Below are positions 1 to 7,833 of a DNA stretch of 39,278 bases, one piece after another. The stretch is from the NCBI GenBank assembly GCA_029226955.1, contig JAQXZA010000010.1:1-39278 (forward strand), given 5' to 3'. The position numbers and the translations under genes are program-made. Position 1 is the stretch's first letter; each line of letters starts with the position of its first letter. Origin of the DNA: Clostridia bacterium. GTDB taxonomy: Bacteria; Bacillota; Clostridia; Oscillospirales; Acutalibacteraceae. The notes beneath the pieces are model-generated. The model saw nothing but the letters and a program-made list of their open reading frames with translations. It ran no database searches and was not told the DNA's origin.

Positions 1-1
1 A

Positions 2-487
2 GACTTTTCCAACAGAATGGATAAACTTACTGAAAAACGCAACTTGAAAATAGACGATTATTTACATAAAGCAAGCAGAAAAATCATTAAATACTGCACT
101 GATAACCAAATCAGTATTATTGTAATAGGTCAAAACAAAGAATGGAAACAATCCTCCTCGCTTTCAAAGAAATTAAATCAGCACTTTGTTCAAATTCCTT
201 TCGCAAGGTTCATTCAGATGATACAATACAAAGCAAAAGAAAAAGGTATAGCAGTCATATTGACCGAAGAAAGCTATACGAGCGGTACAAGTTTCATTGA
301 TGATGAAATGCCTGTAAAAACGAATTATAACAAATCAAGAAGAATACACAGAGGGTTGTTTAAAAGCAATAATAATATTCTGATAAATGCTGATTTGAAC
401 GGAGCTTATCAAATTTTAAAGAAAGAATTCCCAATCAAATGGGATAGATGGTGTGCGTTGCATCCGTTTGTAGTAAACATAGCTTAA
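2..487 (+). CDS. tnpB: TnpB (IS200/IS605 OrfB), C-terminal part, 5' end outside window
   Basis: The reading frame is open to the left window edge, so only about the last 160 residues are present. TnpB proteins are RNA-guided DNA nucleases encoded by IS200/IS605 and IS1341-type elements. Visible family landmarks are the SNRMDKLTEKRNLKIDDYLHK-like segment, GQNKEWKQ, the RuvC-II glutamate in TEESYTS, and the RuvC-III aspartate in NADLNGA close to the end. The first RuvC aspartate would lie upstream of the window. The CxxC...CxxC zinc finger usual between TEESYTS and the last motif is absent; this cysteine-free variant occurs within the family. The C-terminus ends in WDRWCALHPFVVNIA. No tnpA is visible. 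The element lies directly upstream of recA in the same direction. Catalytic residues in the visible part look intact, so this is partial because of the window edge rather than clearly decayed. Confidence 0.88.
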   Translation, partial: DFSNRMDKLTEKRNLKIDDYLHKASRKIIKYCTDNQISIIVIGQNKEWKQSSSLSKKLNQHFVQIPFARFIQMIQYKAKEKGIAVILTEESYTSGTSFIDDEMPVKTNYNKSRRIHRGLFKSNNNILINADLNGAYQILKKEFPIKWDRWCALHPFVVNIA

Positions 488-495
488 ACTATGTT
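476..495 (+). other. Hairpin at the tnpB stop codon, candidate IS right-end structure
   Basis: A 7-bp perfect inverted repeat (AACATAG / CTATGTT) with a 6-nt loop holds the tnpB stop codon TAA (485-487) in its loop. IS200/IS605 elements end in a subterminal hairpin just downstream of orfB, and the guide RNA of TnpB normally ends near it. Position and shape fit this; assignment as the right end is inference, because the left end is outside the window. Confidence 0.4.
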
Positions 496-523
496 GAACA
501 ATAAAGAAAAATATTTTTAATAT
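494..523 (+). promoter_or_regulatory. Possible recA promoter
   Basis: TTGAAC at 494-499 and TAATAT at 518-523 are separated by 18 bp, about 60 bp before the recA start. Each hexamer matches sigma-A in only some positions, so this is weak. No convincing LexA box was found beside it. Confidence 0.3.
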
Positions 524-585
524 TTTTTATAACGTAATCATAAACAGCGAATATAAGAACTATTTATGAAAGGATTGAAATTATT

Positions 586-1731
586 ATGGCAGTAGATAAA
601 CAAAAAGCTCTTGAAACGGCTCTCACTCAGATAGAAAAGCAATTCGGCAAAGGTGCAGTTATGCGTCTTGGACAGAATGCCGCAATGCAGGTTGACGCAA
701 TTCCGACAGGTTCATTGTCACTTGATATTGCACTCGGTATCGGCGGACTTCCACGTGGCAGAATTATTGAAATTTTCGGGCCTGAATCATCAGGTAAAAC
801 AACCCTTGCACTCCACTGTATCGCTGAGGGACAGAAAAACGGCGGTATAGCCGCATTTATTGACGTTGAACACGCACTTGACCCTGTTTATGCAAAGGCA
901 CTTGGCGTTGATATTGATTCACTTCTTGTTTCACAGCCCGACACTGGTGAGGACGCTCTTGAAATTGCTGAGGCACTTGTACGTTCAGGTGCAATAGATG
1001 TAATAGTTGTTGACTCTGTTGCGGCTCTTGCACCAAAGGCTGAAATTGAGGGTGAAATGGGTGCGTCACACGTCGGCTTACAGGCAAGACTTATGTCACA
1101 GGCACTCAGAAAACTTGCCGGTTCAATTTCAAAGCTGAATTGTGTTGCAATTTTCATCAACCAGTTGCGTGAAAAAGTCGGTGTTATGTTCGGCAATCCC
1201 GAAACAACTCCCGGCGGTCGTGCATTGAAATTCTATTCGTCAGTAAGAATTGACATCAGAAAAATTGATACTCTCAAAGTCAACGGCGAGGTAGTCGGTT
1301 CAAGAACAAGGGCAAAGGTTGTCAAAAACAAAATTGCACCGCCATTCCGTGAGGCTGAATTTGACATTATGTACGGCAAGGGAATTTCACGTGTCGGTGA
1401 ACTTCTTGACCTTGCTGTAAAAATTGATGTTGTGAAAAAGAGCGGTTCGTGGTTCTCCTATAACGGCACAAGAATAGGACAGGGACGTGACAACACAAAG
1501 GAATATCTTCTGAATAATCCTGAAATTGCAAAGCAGATTGAAGAAGAACTTATGGCTAATAAGGATAAACTCTCGTTCTCAAAGGCACTTCCGAAAACCC
1601 GTGCAAAAGCAACTCCTGTAAAAGACGAAACACCTGACGAAACGGCTGAAACTCCGAAAACAGACGAACAGCCGACAGATTCAGCCGAGCCGAGAACATC
1701 AGACGCTGACATTGACATAATGGTTGAATAA
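586..1731 (+). CDS. recA: Recombinase RecA
   Basis: RecA is the ATP-dependent strand-exchange protein of homologous recombination and the co-protease that triggers LexA cleavage. The 381-residue product has the full core: an N-terminal [19 protein letters not shown] segment, Walker [10 protein letters not shown] at about residues 65-73, [10 protein letters not shown] as Walker B, loop L1 [18 protein letters not shown], the [28 protein letters not shown] region with loop L2, and an acidic disordered tail rich in Glu, Asp, Thr and Pro from about residue 335. The ATG is preceded by AAAGGA with 12-nt spacing, a spacing that recurs in this window. recX follows after a 2-nt gap, so the two are co-transcribed, as in many bacteria. 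Confidence 0.98.
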   Translation: MAVDKQKALETALTQIEKQFGKGAVMRLGQNAAMQVDAIPTGSLSLDIALGIGGLPRGRIIEIFGPESSGKTTLALHCIAEGQKNGGIAAFIDVEHALDPVYAKALGVDIDSLLVSQPDTGEDALEIAEALVRSGAIDVIVVDSVAALAPKAEIEGEMGASHVGLQARLMSQALRKLAGSISKLNCVAIFINQLREKVGVMFGNPETTPGGRALKFYSSVRIDIRKIDTLKVNGEVVGSRTRAKVVKNKIAPPFREAEFDIMYGKGISRVGELLDLAVKIDVVKKSGSWFSYNGTRIGQGRDNTKEYLLNNPEIAKQIEEELMANKDKLSFSKALPKTRAKATPVKDETPDETAETPKTDEQPTDSAEPRTSDADIDIMVE

Positions 1732-1733
1732 TT

Positions 1734-2345
1734 ATGATTATAACGGCTGTTGAACAGCGTAAAAAAAGTATGACAGCACTTTTCATTGACGGTGAATATG
1801 CTGTCAGTGTTGATACAATGACTTTTGCGTCATCAGGCAAAAAAACAGGTTCAGAAATTACTGACGAGGAGCTTTATGACCTTATCGAAAAATCAAATTT
1901 CAACAGGGCAAAAGAAAAAGCACTCTATCTCATAGAATACCGCAGTCGCACAAAGCGTGAACTTTTAGATAAATTAGTCCGGGATTTTGGCGAAAATGCG
2001 TCCTTGCTTGCGGTTGAAAGACTGGAAGAACTCGGGCTTATCAATGATGAGGCTTATGCACGTGAATATGCCGAAAATCTCCTGTTCAAAAAGAAATTTT
2101 CACGTGAACGTGCGTCCTTTGAAATGAAAAAAAAGGGCATAGACAAATATGTAATTGAAGATATACTTGATGAATTATCTCCCGAACCTGTCGAACAAAT
2201 CCGACAGCTTTTAGAAACAAAATTTGCACGGAATCTCTCCGACGAAAAAGGTCGTACAAGAACAATAAATTCTCTCAGAACAATGGGTTACAAATGGTCT
2301 GACATACAGGAGGCTATAAATCAATTCGTAATGCGTAATTCGTAA
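1734..2345 (+). CDS. recX: Regulatory protein RecX
   Basis: RecX binds RecA filaments and limits their activity. The 203-residue product has the family's three-helix tandem modules, for example AKEKALYLIEYRSRTKRELLDKL, AVERLEELGLINDEAYAREY and FKKKFSRERASFEMKKKGI, preceded by an N-terminal beta-rich extension (MIITAVEQRKKSMTALFIDG) usual in Firmicute RecX. It starts 2 nt after the recA stop and needs coupling or the tail of recA for its ribosome site. Oddity: the last codons (for QFVMRNS) and the stop lie inside a tandem repeat (2323-2354), so the natural C-terminus has been replaced or trimmed by the repeat. Confidence 0.93.
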   Translation: MIITAVEQRKKSMTALFIDGEYAVSVDTMTFASSGKKTGSEITDEELYDLIEKSNFNRAKEKALYLIEYRSRTKRELLDKLVRDFGENASLLAVERLEELGLINDEAYAREYAENLLFKKKFSRERASFEMKKKGIDKYVIEDILDELSPEPVEQIRQLLETKFARNLSDEKGRTRTINSLRTMGYKWSDIQEAINQFVMRNS

Positions 2346-2354
2346 TGCGTAATT
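2323..2354 (+). repeat. Tandem octamer repeat, copy 1 (CGTAATTC/CGTAATGC)
   Basis: Alternating 8-bp units CGTAATGC and CGTAATTC span the recX stop codon and run 9 bp beyond it. The same units occur inverted at 4784-4815. The 3' flank continues with GTGTGTGCGGTCAGTATA, which resembles the flank of the other copies. Repeats of this type are scattered in Clostridia and cyanobacterial genomes; their function is unknown. Confidence 0.8.
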
Positions 2355-2414
2355 GGTGTGTGCGGTCAGTATATACGCTGACATAAAAAATTAAAATAAG
2401 GAATGATTAGAAAA

Positions 2415-3746
2415 ATGGCAATAAGAGTAGGAATGGTCAGCCTTGGTTGTGCAAAAAACAGGGTTGACGCAGAAATGATGTTGTTTACATTGCGTGAGGC
2501 AGGTTTTGAACTTGTTGCAGATGTCGCAATGAGTGACGTTGCAATAGTTAATACTTGCGGATTTATCGAGGACGCAAAACAGGAAAGCATAGACGAAATT
2601 CTTGAACTTGCACAACTCAAAAAAGAGGGAAAAATAAAAGCTATAATCGTAACAGGCTGTCTTGCTGAAAGGTATCAGTCAGAGGTTATGAAAGAACTTT
2701 ATGAGGTTGACGCAGTTATCGGAATAGGTGCAAATGCTTCAATCGCAGATGTGGTAAATGACGTTTTAAACGGCAAAAAAGACCAGATGTTCCCCGAAAA
2801 AACAGACCTTGCACTTTGTGGCGGTCGTGTACGTACAACACCATTTTATTATTCCTATCTTAAAATTGCTGAGGGTTGCGACAACAAATGTACCTATTGT
2901 GCAATTCCTATGATAAGAGGAAAATACCGCAGTCGCCCTATGGACGATATTTTAAGAGAGGCAAAGGAACTTTCCGAAAAGGGTGTAAAGGAACTCATAC
3001 TTATTGCACAGGATACAACACGCTATGGCGAAGATATATGCGGAAAACCTATGCTTGCACAGCTTTTGACCGAACTTTGCAAAATTGACAGCGTACAGTA
3101 TCTGAGAGTATTATATTGTTATCCCGACAGACTCAATGATGAACTGATTGATGTCTTTGCAAAAGAGGACAAGGTTCTTAAATATATTGATATTCCGTTA
3201 CAGCACTGCAACGGCAGAATTTTAAAACTTATGAACCGTCACGGCGACAGGGAAACTCTTACCGCACTTATTAACAAATTGCGTGAACGTGTACCCGATA
3301 TAACAATAAGAACCACGCTTATGACGGGATTCCCGACTGAAACAAACGAGGAATTTACAGAACTTTCCGAATTTGTAAAGGAAATTAAGTTTGACCGTCT
3401 TGGTTGTTTTGCATATTCGGCTGAGGAAAACACCGCCGCCGCAAAACTTGACGGACAAATTGATGAAGACGTTAAAAAACACCGTCAGGAAATTATTATG
3501 GAACAGCAACAGGAAATAATGGCGGAAAAAGCCTGTAAGTATGTCGGCAAAACAATCAATGTATTGTGTGAGGGTTTTGACCGTTATGCAGAATGTTTCT
3601 TTGGAAGAAGTAAGGCAGACGCACCTGAGGTTGACGGAAAAGTATTTTTTGTTGCAGAGGGTGCAAAGCCAAAAATTGGTGATATAATAAAGGTTGAAAT
3701 TACCGATACGGTAGATTGTGACCTTATGGGATTTTACAGAGCATAA
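2415..3746 (+). CDS. rimO: Ribosomal protein S12 methylthiotransferase RimO
   Basis: RimO is a radical-SAM enzyme that adds a methylthio group to the conserved aspartate of ribosomal protein S12. The 443-residue product shows the three-domain plan: an N-terminal UPF0004 domain with three cysteines (SLGCAKN, NTCGF, VTGCLAE) for one Fe4S4 cluster, the radical-SAM motif CDNKCTYC, and a C-terminal TRAM domain ending in DCDLMGFYRA. SLGCAKNRVD and the IPLQHCNGRILKLMNR segment separate it from MiaB. I chose the ATG at 2415 because AAGGA (2398-2402) lies 12 nt before it; the upstream in-frame ATG at 2403 would abut the Shine-Dalgarno. pgsA follows 23 nt downstream on the same strand. Confidence 0.95.
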   Translation: MAIRVGMVSLGCAKNRVDAEMMLFTLREAGFELVADVAMSDVAIVNTCGFIEDAKQESIDEILELAQLKKEGKIKAIIVTGCLAERYQSEVMKELYEVDAVIGIGANASIADVVNDVLNGKKDQMFPEKTDLALCGGRVRTTPFYYSYLKIAEGCDNKCTYCAIPMIRGKYRSRPMDDILREAKELSEKGVKELILIAQDTTRYGEDICGKPMLAQLLTELCKIDSVQYLRVLYCYPDRLNDELIDVFAKEDKVLKYIDIPLQHCNGRILKLMNRHGDRETLTALINKLRERVPDITIRTTLMTGFPTETNEEFTELSEFVKEIKFDRLGCFAYSAEENTAAAKLDGQIDEDVKKHRQEIIMEQQQEIMAEKACKYVGKTINVLCEGFDRYAECFFGRSKADAPEVDGKVFFVAEGAKPKIGDIIKVEITDTVDCDLMGFYRA

Positions 3747-3769
3747 CTATTTTTGAGGGGACTTTCTTA

Positions 3770-4363
3770 ATGAATACACCAAATAAGCTTACGGTACTAA
3801 GACTTATATTTGTGCCGTTTTATGTGTTTTTTTTGCTTATGCCGTCCATTCCGCACCATTACATAATAGCGATTATTCTGTTTGGTGCGGCGGCATACAC
3901 AGACCATCTTGACGGCAAAATCGCACGAAAAAACAATATGATAACGGATTTCGGAAAATTTGCCGACCCGCTTGCCGACAAAATTATGATACTTGCCGCC
4001 CTTGCCTGTTTTGTGCAGACGGGACTTACAAATGCAATAATTCTTATTCTTATAATATCCCGTGAATTTATGGTAACGTCAATACGACTTGTAGCGTCAA
4101 GTCAGGGAAAAGTTGTTGCTGCAAATAACTGGGGCAAGGCAAAGACAATAAGCCAGATTGCCGCTGTTCTTTCGGTTATGCTTATGCAGTATGTGCTTGA
4201 ACTCAACAGCCTTAATGTCATAAGTCTTGATAATGCCGCACAGTTTTCACAGTGTTTTGATATTATAGGTGATGTTTTTATGTGGATTGCAACGGCACTT
4301 ACGCTTATTTCGGGAATAATCTATATTGTTCAGAATTTTGAATTTATAAAAAACGCAAAATAA
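3770..4363 (+). CDS. pgsA: CDP-diacylglycerol-glycerol-3-phosphate 3-phosphatidyltransferase
   Basis: PgsA makes phosphatidylglycerol phosphate from CDP-diacylglycerol and glycerol-3-phosphate in the inner membrane. The 197-residue product carries the complete CDP-alcohol phosphotransferase signature D-x2-DG-x2-AR-x8-G-x3-D-x3-D, starting at D45 (DHLDGKIAR, then GKFADPLAD). Hydrophobic segments flank it, with an N-terminal NKLTVLRLIFVPFYV typical of the family. The ATG has a GAGGGG site 9 nt upstream. It closes the rimO-pgsA pair; pgsA next to recA/cinA/rimO genes is a common Firmicute arrangement. No strong terminator directly follows; the next structured element belongs to the cys leader. 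Confidence 0.95.
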   Translation: MNTPNKLTVLRLIFVPFYVFFLLMPSIPHHYIIAIILFGAAAYTDHLDGKIARKNNMITDFGKFADPLADKIMILAALACFVQTGLTNAIILILIISREFMVTSIRLVASSQGKVVAANNWGKAKTISQIAAVLSVMLMQYVLELNSLNVISLDNAAQFSQCFDIIGDVFMWIATALTLISGIIYIVQNFEFIKNAK

Positions 4364-4377
4364 TTTCAAATCAGATA

Positions 4378-4406
4378 TTCACTTTTCAGACTTATTGGTG
4401 TATAAT
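4378..4406 (+). promoter_or_regulatory. Promoter of the cysES T-box operon
   Basis: TTCACT (4378-4383), 17-bp spacer and a perfect TATAAT (4401-4406) lie just before the structured leader. The -35 matches four of six positions. Confidence 0.55.
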
Positions 4407-4422
4407 ATATATTATAGCTGAT

Positions 4423-4461
4423 GTTTTCTTTTCCTCCGTCGTAGGCGGCGGAAAAGAAAAC
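4423..4461 (+). other. Long 5' hairpin ahead of the T-box
   Basis: An inverted repeat of about 18 bp per arm (GTTTTCTTTTCC... / ...GGAAAAGAAAAC), with one mismatch and one wobble, lies between the promoter and Stem I of the T-box. There is no T-run after it, so it is not a simple terminator for pgsA; it is probably a stabilising 5' structure of the leader RNA. Confidence 0.5.
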
Positions 4462-4489
4462 AAAACACGAACATTATTTTAAATGCAAT

Positions 4490-4732
4490 GACGGAGAGAA
4501 GTAGCGGTTCAATGATTTTTCAGAGAGATGTCTGTTTGCTGAAATGACATTATTATCAAATCCGTGAAATGCACTCCAACAGCTTACAGGGGGAATTTTT
4601 TAGTATCCCTGTACGGTTTCCGCCGTTATCGGACTAATGAGGACGGATATTTCCGTTGAATCAGGGTGGAACAGCGTAGCAAAGCCACGCCCCTTTTTGC
4701 ATATTTATTGCATTAAGGAGCGTGGCATTTTT
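4490..4732 (+). promoter_or_regulatory. T-box riboswitch, cysteine-specific, with terminator
   Basis: The leader contains the T-box sequence AGGGTGGAACAGCG (4663-4676), which pairs with the tRNA acceptor end. It is followed by an intrinsic terminator: GCCACGCCCCTT (4684-4695) pairs with AAGGAGCGTGGC (4715-4726), then ATTTTT. Stem I has the loop-E signature AGTA (4500-4503) opposite GAA (4567-4569 region). The trinucleotide at the specifier position is TGC (4570-4572), a cysteine codon, and the next genes are cysE and cysS. In known T-boxes uncharged cognate tRNA stabilises the antiterminator, so transcription of cysES should rise when charged tRNA-Cys is low. Boundaries are approximate. Confidence 0.93.
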
Positions 4733-4783
4733 ATTGACAACAGTAACTTTATTTTAGCACATTAAACTAACGGTTCGCATAAT

Positions 4784-4815
4784 AATTACGAATTACGCAT
4801 TACGAATTACGCATT
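4784..4815 (-). repeat. Tandem octamer repeat, copy 2 (inverted)
   Basis: These are the same units as at 2323-2354 in the opposite orientation, placed between the T-box terminator and the cysE ribosome site. Read on the minus strand, the repeat is followed by a tail ending in CGAACCGTTAGTTT, closely matching the tail of the copy at 16545-16579. Confidence 0.8.
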
Positions 4816-4835
4816 ATTTTTGGTGGTGATGTATT

Positions 4836-5483
4836 TTGTTTAAAAATTTAAAGGCAGAGTTGGATTCGATTATGGAGCGTGACCCTGCCGCAAGGAGCAG
4901 ACTTGAAGTATATTTTCTGTATTCAGGTTTCAAGGCTGTTCGTTCATACAGGAAAGCAAACTGGTTTTTCAGGCATAATATGAAATTTATTGCAAGATTT
5001 ATTTCACAACGTGCAAGACACAAGACAGGCATTGAAATTCACCCCGGTGCTACTATCGGAAAGGGACTTTTCATAGATCACGGAATGGGAGTTGTAATCG
5101 GTGAAACAGCCGAAATCGGCGACAACTGCACGATATATCAGAATGTAACACTCGGCGGAACAGGAAAAGACCACGGAAAACGTCACCCGACTCTTGGCAA
5201 TAATGTTCTTGTCGGTTCAGGTGCAAAGGTTCTCGGGCCTTTCAGAGTGGGCGACAACGCAAGAATTGCTGCCGGTGCAGTGGTTTTAAGTGAAGTCCCC
5301 GACAATGCAACAGCCGTAGGTGTTCCGGCAAGAGTTGTGCGTGTAAATGGTGTCAAGATAAACAATGACTGTCTTGACCAGATACACTTTACCGACCCTG
5401 TCGCACAAAAAATATGTCAGCTTGAACATCAGGTTGATGTTCTTACAAAGGCAGTAAACGAATTATCCAAAAACAATAAATAA
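4836..5483 (+). CDS. cysE: Serine O-acetyltransferase CysE
   Basis: CysE transfers acetyl from acetyl-CoA to L-serine, giving O-acetylserine, the carbon skeleton for cysteine. The 215-residue product has a short N-terminal helical part and a left-handed parallel beta-helix of hexapeptide repeats (GIEIHPGATIGKGLFIDHG, VVIGETAEIGDN, LGNNVLVGSGAKVLG). The segment GLFIDHGMGVVIGETA carries the catalytic His-Asp environment, and GGTGKDHGKRHP is the serine/CoA loop. The start is TTG at 4836, since the GGTGG site at 4822-4826 has correct spacing to it and the ATG at 4829 is out of frame. cysS follows after 27 bp; both are under the Cys T-box. Confidence 0.95.
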   Translation: MFKNLKAELDSIMERDPAARSRLEVYFLYSGFKAVRSYRKANWFFRHNMKFIARFISQRARHKTGIEIHPGATIGKGLFIDHGMGVVIGETAEIGDNCTIYQNVTLGGTGKDHGKRHPTLGNNVLVGSGAKVLGPFRVGDNARIAAGAVVLSEVPDNATAVGVPARVVRVNGVKINNDCLDQIHFTDPVAQKICQLEHQVDVLTKAVNELSKNNK

Positions 5484-5510
5484 ATTTAAAATGGAAAGGA
5501 AATTCAGGTT

Positions 5511-6914
5511 ATGAAAATCTACAATACGCTTACAAGGCAAAAAGAAGAACTAAAAACTATCAATGACGGCGAGGTTAAAATTTATGCTTGCGGTCCTACT
5601 GTTTATAACTATATTCACATAGGAAACGCACGTCCTATATGTGTTTTTGACATTCTCCGCCGTTATCTTGAATACAGGGGATACAAGGTAACATTCGTTC
5701 AGAATTTTACAGACATTGACGACAAAATCATCAAAAAGGCAAACGAGGAAAATTCTGATTATCTCACTGTTTCCGAAAAATATATTGCTGAATACAAAAA
5801 GGACGCAAAGGGACTTAATGTTCGTGAGGCGACAATACACCCCCGTGCAACCGAGAATATTCAGCAGATTATTGATATGATTAAAACTCTTAAAGACAAG
5901 GGCTACGCTTATTCAACGGAATATGGTGATGTTTATTTCCGCACTGATAAATTCAAGGAATATGGCAAACTCTCACATCAGCCGCTTGAAGACCTTGAAG
6001 CCGGTGCAAGAATAAGCATAGGCGAAACAAAAGAAAATCCTATGGATTTTGCATTATGGAAAGGTGCAAAACCCGGCGAACCGTCGTGGGATTCACCTTG
6101 GGGCAAAGGTCGTCCCGGCTGGCACATTGAGTGTTCGACAATGGCAAAAAGATACCTTGGCGACACAATCGACATTCACTGCGGTGGACAGGATTTGATT
6201 TTCCCACATCACGAAAACGAAATTGCACAGAGTGAATGTTGCAACGGTGTTCCGTTTGCACATTACTGGATGCACAACGGTTATATCAATGTTGACAACA
6301 GAAAAATGTCAAAATCACTCAATAATTTCTTTACTGTACGTGATGTTGCCGAAAAATACGGCTATGAGCCTATACGTTATCTTATGGTATCATCACATTA
6401 TCGCAGCCCGATTAACTATTCCGTTGATATTATCGAGCAGTGCAAGTCAGCACTTGACAGGCTTTATAACTGCCGTGAGGATTTAAGTTTTCTTGCACAA
6501 AATTCCGTCAGCGGCGAAAAAGAGGGAGAGGACAAAATAAAAGAACTTCTCCTTACACACAAAAAAGATTTTATTGACGCTATGGACGACGACCTTAACA
6601 CAGCCGACGCAATTTCAGCACTGTTTGAACTTGCAAGGGACATCAACTCAAATCTTAACGCACAGACAAAGCCGTCAAAGGAACTTTGCACATTTGCACT
6701 TGACCTTTACAACGAACTTGCAGACGTACTCGGACTTCTTTACACAGAAAAGAAAAATGAAGTTGATGACGATGTTCAGAAACTCATTGACGAGCGTAAT
6801 GCCGCAAGAAAGGCTAAAAACTGGGCAGAGGCTGACAGAATACGTGACGAACTCAAAGCAAGAGGAATAACAATCAAAGACACACCAAACGGCACAATAA
6901 TCGTAACAGAATAA
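5511..6914 (+). CDS. cysS: Cysteinyl-tRNA synthetase
   Basis: CysS charges tRNA-Cys. The 467-residue class I synthetase has the HIGH motif as HIGN at residues 36-39, the KMSKS loop at 265-269, and zinc-ligand positions at YACGPTVYN near the start, WHIECSTMAKRYLG and the GGQDLIFPHHENEIAQSE stretch. The C-terminal helical anticodon region ends in DELKARGITIKDTPNGTIIV, as in the family. Ribosome site AAAGGA lies before the ATG. With cysE it forms an operon for cysteine supply and charging controlled by the T-box, and a terminator follows. Confidence 0.97.
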   Translation: MKIYNTLTRQKEELKTINDGEVKIYACGPTVYNYIHIGNARPICVFDILRRYLEYRGYKVTFVQNFTDIDDKIIKKANEENSDYLTVSEKYIAEYKKDAKGLNVREATIHPRATENIQQIIDMIKTLKDKGYAYSTEYGDVYFRTDKFKEYGKLSHQPLEDLEAGARISIGETKENPMDFALWKGAKPGEPSWDSPWGKGRPGWHIECSTMAKRYLGDTIDIHCGGQDLIFPHHENEIAQSECCNGVPFAHYWMHNGYINVDNRKMSKSLNNFFTVRDVAEKYGYEPIRYLMVSSHYRSPINYSVDIIEQCKSALDRLYNCREDLSFLAQNSVSGEKEGEDKIKELLLTHKKDFIDAMDDDLNTADAISALFELARDINSNLNAQTKPSKELCTFALDLYNELADVLGLLYTEKKNEVDDDVQKLIDERNAARKAKNWAEADRIRDELKARGITIKDTPNGTIIVTE

Positions 6915-6919
6915 ATAAT

Positions 6920-6962
6920 AAATCCGTCAAATTCCGCTTGATATGCGGTCTTTGACGGATTT
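6920..6962 (+). terminator. Two-tier hairpin after cysS
   Basis: AAATCCGTCAAA and TTTGACGGATTT form a perfect 12-bp outer stem, with an inner CCGC/GCGG stem. The following sequence is CCCATATTTTTAT, so the U-tract is displaced; it may act as terminator or 3' stabiliser. Confidence 0.65.
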
Positions 6963-7012
6963 CCCATATTTTTATAAACGGGATTATTGTTATGAAAGGG
7001 CGGTCAGTTTTT

Positions 7013-7429
7013 ATGAACAAATATACAGCGGAACAAAACTTAATAGAACAGGCACTTGATGTCAGAAAAAATGCTTATGCACCGTATTCAAAATTTTATG
7101 TAGGTGCGGCACTTCTTGCTGACAGTGGCATAATATATACAGGAGCAAATGCCGAAAATTCCGCCTATCCTGTTGGTATATGTGCGGAAAGGAGTGCGTT
7201 TGCACAGGCTCTTTCAGTCGGTGAACGCAGCTTTCAAATGCTTGCAATAGTCGGCGGCAAAATTAACGAATATCCGCTGAAAAATTACTGTTCACCTTGC
7301 GGAATGTGCAGACAGTTCATAAGCGAATTTTGCGACGAAGATTTTACAATAATTCTTGCAAAAAGCATTGACGACTATAAAATATTCAGGCTGTCGGAAT
7401 TACTGCCGTATTCATTCCACGAACAATAA
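7013..7429 (+). CDS. cdd: Cytidine deaminase
   Basis: Cdd hydrolyses cytidine and deoxycytidine to the uridine forms for pyrimidine salvage. The 138-residue product has the zinc-site signatures CAE at residues 57-59 (with the catalytic glutamate) and PCGMC at 95-99, plus the substrate motif NAENSAYP. The size equals that of the homotetrameric class. I chose ATG 7013 because AAAGGGCGG sits 9 nt upstream of it; the in-frame ATG at 6992 lacks a site. The gene stands between two hairpins and is probably monocistronic. Confidence 0.95.
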   Translation: MNKYTAEQNLIEQALDVRKNAYAPYSKFYVGAALLADSGIIYTGANAENSAYPVGICAERSAFAQALSVGERSFQMLAIVGGKINEYPLKNYCSPCGMCRQFISEFCDEDFTIILAKSIDDYKIFRLSELLPYSFHEQ

Positions 7430-7437
7430 AAATTAAA

Positions 7438-7463
7438 AGGGCGGCTGAATGAACAGTCGCCCT
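7438..7463 (+). terminator. Hairpin after cdd
   Basis: AGGGCGGCTG pairs with CAGTCGCCCT (one G-U) around a 6-nt loop, 8 nt after the cdd stop. The T-tract is weak, so termination strength is uncertain. Confidence 0.6.
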
Positions 7464-7557
7464 GATTTAAAAAAGATTATTTTCGGACAGGATAGTTACA
7501 AATCACAATAAAAAGGCTGTAAAATGGCTTTATTGCGGAGGTTTTGACACAATTCAA

Positions 7558-7758
7558 TCAGTCATCAAAGTTACGGTTCTGCTGATTGTTAAAGTTGTTG
7601 TTGTTATTCTGGTTGTTAAAATTCTGTTGATTCTGATTCTGGAACTGTCTGTTATTTCTGTTCTGAACATTCTGTTGTTTTTTCTGATTTGCCTGATTGT
7701 TGTTTCTGTTCTGGCAATTCTGGCTGTTCTGGTTATTTTGGTTATTCTGACGGTTCAT
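7558..7758 (-). CDS. Asn/Gln-rich microprotein of unknown function
   Basis: A 66-residue protein in which 30 residues are Asn and 18 are Gln (48 of 66). It has scattered Arg and Phe, a single Cys and an acidic C-terminal DD; there are no hydrophobic segments or signal peptide. The ATG at 7758 is preceded by AAAGGGGTGAGCTT, a strong and well-spaced Shine-Dalgarno, which argues that the ORF is translated despite its low complexity. An upstream in-frame ATG at 7797 would bypass this site. It is transcribed away from the downstream methyltransferase gene. Low-complexity N/Q proteins can be prion-like or spore-coat-like, but nothing in the sequence decides this, and I do not recognise the family. 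Confidence 0.7.
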   Translation of the reverse strand: MNRQNNQNNQNSQNCQNRNNNQANQKKQQNVQNRNNRQFQNQNQQNFNNQNNNNNFNNQQNRNFDD

Positions 7759-7833
7759 AAGCTCACCCCTTTCTGACTTTATTATTACCGAAAACAAATT
7801 TGATATACATACAATGCGAAAGGAAAAAATTCT

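Noticed and set aside
540-585. LexA/DinR (SOS) box ahead of recA
   Set aside because: Only a half-site-like CGAATATAAGAAC is present; the second half of the palindrome does not match GTTCG.
2323-2354. CRISPR-like array
   Set aside because: The units are 8 bp and directly abutting, with no spacers.
2403-2414. rimO start at 2403
   Set aside because: That ATG abuts the AAGGA site; 2415 has spacing like the other genes here.
7520-7550. Terminator for the N/Q-rich gene
   Set aside because: The GGCTGT/ATGGCT segments do not pair as a stable stem.
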